A stretch of DNA of 64,000 nt from Coriaria nepalensis (taxonomy: Eukaryota; Streptophyta; Magnoliopsida; Cucurbitales; Coriariaceae): positions 7,308,501 to 7,372,500 of the forward strand of contig CP114495.1 of assembly GCA_027186245.1 (NCBI GenBank). The letters are read 5' to 3'. The first letter of the stretch is position 1. Every line of letters begins with the position of its first letter. A program made the translations under genes and the position numbers. The notes under the pieces are model-generated. The model did not search any database. It was given only the letters and a program-made list of their open reading frames with translations, and was not told the origin of the DNA. Below are positions 63,013 to 64,000 of this stretch, in pieces.

Positions 63013-63202
63013 CTAGTCAGAAAGTTCAATTTCGACCGCAGGGATTCTGCGAAAACGGGCCAAGTATCGGAAGTAAGAAGTTTCACTTTTATTTGTTGAT
63101 TCCGATCTCTTTCTTCTACCGGAAAACCCTCTACCAGAAAGTGAATCATATAAGTTTCCCATGTCCATATCCCTGTTAGCTCCATCATTTTCGGCCGCAA
63201 AA
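63013..63202 (-). CDS. Possible C-terminal exon of an unidentified gene
   Basis: On the minus strand a CTCTACAG acceptor (63203-63204) is followed by a 190-base frame with plausible protein composition. It reads FAAENDGANRDMDMGNLYDS, continues through LSGRGFSGRRKRSESTNKSE and ends IPAVEIELSD-stop (63015-63013). The sequence is basic and Ser-rich. I do not recognise it. The longer overlapping frame in another phase (63200-62997) is an alternative. Upstream exons would lie to the right, where I find only the tandem repeats described next, so this may be a fragment. Confidence 0.25.
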
Positions 63203-63309
63203 CTGTAGAGATAACATCAAAAGAATATACAAGGATCTAATAAATACGTTAGTTAAAGAACTAAAAGAAAAAACTAAGAATCACGTTGAAGGTACAACAA
63301 GAAGGTAAT

Positions 63310-64000
63310 AAGCAAGCATCCATCCTTGCTTTCAATAGGTCTTGTTCACATGAACATGGTTTGGATGAATCAATATGCCAATTGGAAGTATTTTGATTTA
63401 CAAGTTAAAGCGCCATATGACCTTCCCAATAAGGAACTAAAAGGCAAGCATCCGTCCGTTTTTTTCAATAGGTATGTGACTAACTGTTCACATGTACATA
63501 GTTGGGAAGAATCAATATGCTAATCAGAAGTATTTTGACTTACAAGTTAAAGGTCTCAAGGTTTTCATGATCAGCCAGGAAATTGATAGCAAGATTCAAA
63601 ATGTTAACTGGATGCATCCATTTATTGGATTTTATCATCAGCCATATGTAGATATTCTCAGTTCTAGACCATATATAGATTTTCTCGATTATAGCCTCGT
63701 ATGAAATGTTAGATATTCTAGCATGTCATTTGCAACAAAAGTGCTAGGTCTACAAACATGAACCCAGTAATAACACATTTCAATAAGAAAGTAACAGGTG
63801 AGCATCCGTGCATATTTTTCAATAGGTCTGTGACTAACTGTTCACATGTACATAATTCGGAAGTCTATATGACCTACCCAGAGGTTTTCATGATTAGCCA
63901 GGAAATTGATAATAAGATTTAATATGTTAACTGCATGCATCCATTTTTCCGATTTCATCATCAGCCATATGTCCATATTCTCGGTTCTAGACAATACATA
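63310..64000. repeat. Three diverged copies of a long tandem repeat, running off the window
   Basis: Copies begin with AAGCATCC...TTTCAATAGGT(A/C)TGTGAC near 63312, 63446 and 63798. They share TTCACATG(T/A)ACAT, CAATATGC and, in the last two, GGTTTTCATGAT(C/T)AGCCAGGAAATTGATA and CATCATCAGCCATATGT. Unit length is ~135 bases for the shortened first copy and ~350 for the second. No protein family recognised in any frame. Confidence 0.75.

Overview
The window is nuclear DNA from a flowering plant, most likely a eudicot. The genes are intron-rich with plant-type GT-AG introns, the intergenic DNA is very AT-rich, and the recognised genes include plant families (CSLD, CYP71) plus a ribosomal protein with a telo-box promoter. 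Plant transposon debris (Copia, DUF1985/Ulp1-carrying Mutator-like elements, LTR fragments) fills much of the rest. I cannot name the species.

Layout. 0-3.5 kb: AT-rich DNA with a short-period minisatellite (1.16-2.16 kb). 3.6-8.6 kb, minus strand: a complete cellulose synthase-like D gene (three coding exons, 1147 aa) with a 5'-UTR intron. 9-15.7 kb: AT-rich spacer with an inverted pair of DUF1985-type Mutator fragments flanking a degenerate telomere-like repeat. 15.8-19.7 kb, plus strand: PTH2-type peptidyl-tRNA hydrolase (seven exons, 181 aa). 20.4-22.2 kb, plus strand: ribosomal protein eL13/RPL13 (207 aa) with site II and telo-box promoter motifs. 22-49 kb: a tandem segmental duplication. 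The parental unit runs from inside the last RPL13 exon (22046) to about 29210 and contains one CYP71-type P450 gene. The second copy starts at 29215 with an RPL13 tail, is broken up by unrelated sequence and transposons (including a 3.2-kb deleted Copia element), and ends near 48795 after a second intact P450. A four-Agenet-domain gene (35.1-36.7 kb, minus strand), a long-armed foldback element (37.06-38.07 kb) and a possible SINE lie in the sequence that separates the halves of copy 2. 49.6-60.8 kb: a transposon graveyard holding a probable solo LTR, Mutator remnants (a zinc-knuckle tail, a frameshifted DUF1985/Ulp1 gene and a mudrA N-terminus) and several tandem arrays with palindromic units. 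60.8-64 kb: AT-rich DNA, one possible terminal exon and diverged long tandem repeats running off the window.

The genes do not form a pathway. CSLD acts in Golgi/plasma-membrane glucan synthesis, PTH2 in peptidyl-tRNA recycling, RPL13 in the ribosome, the P450s in ER-bound specialised metabolism and the Agenet protein probably in chromatin reading. The most notable structural observations are the RPL13-P450 tandem duplication with its junction visible in sequence, a minisatellite vocabulary (GTCGACCCATCGAGTA-like and ACATCTCACATGT-like cores) shared by apparently unrelated elements, a 55/83-bp array that reverses orientation midway, and the foldback element.
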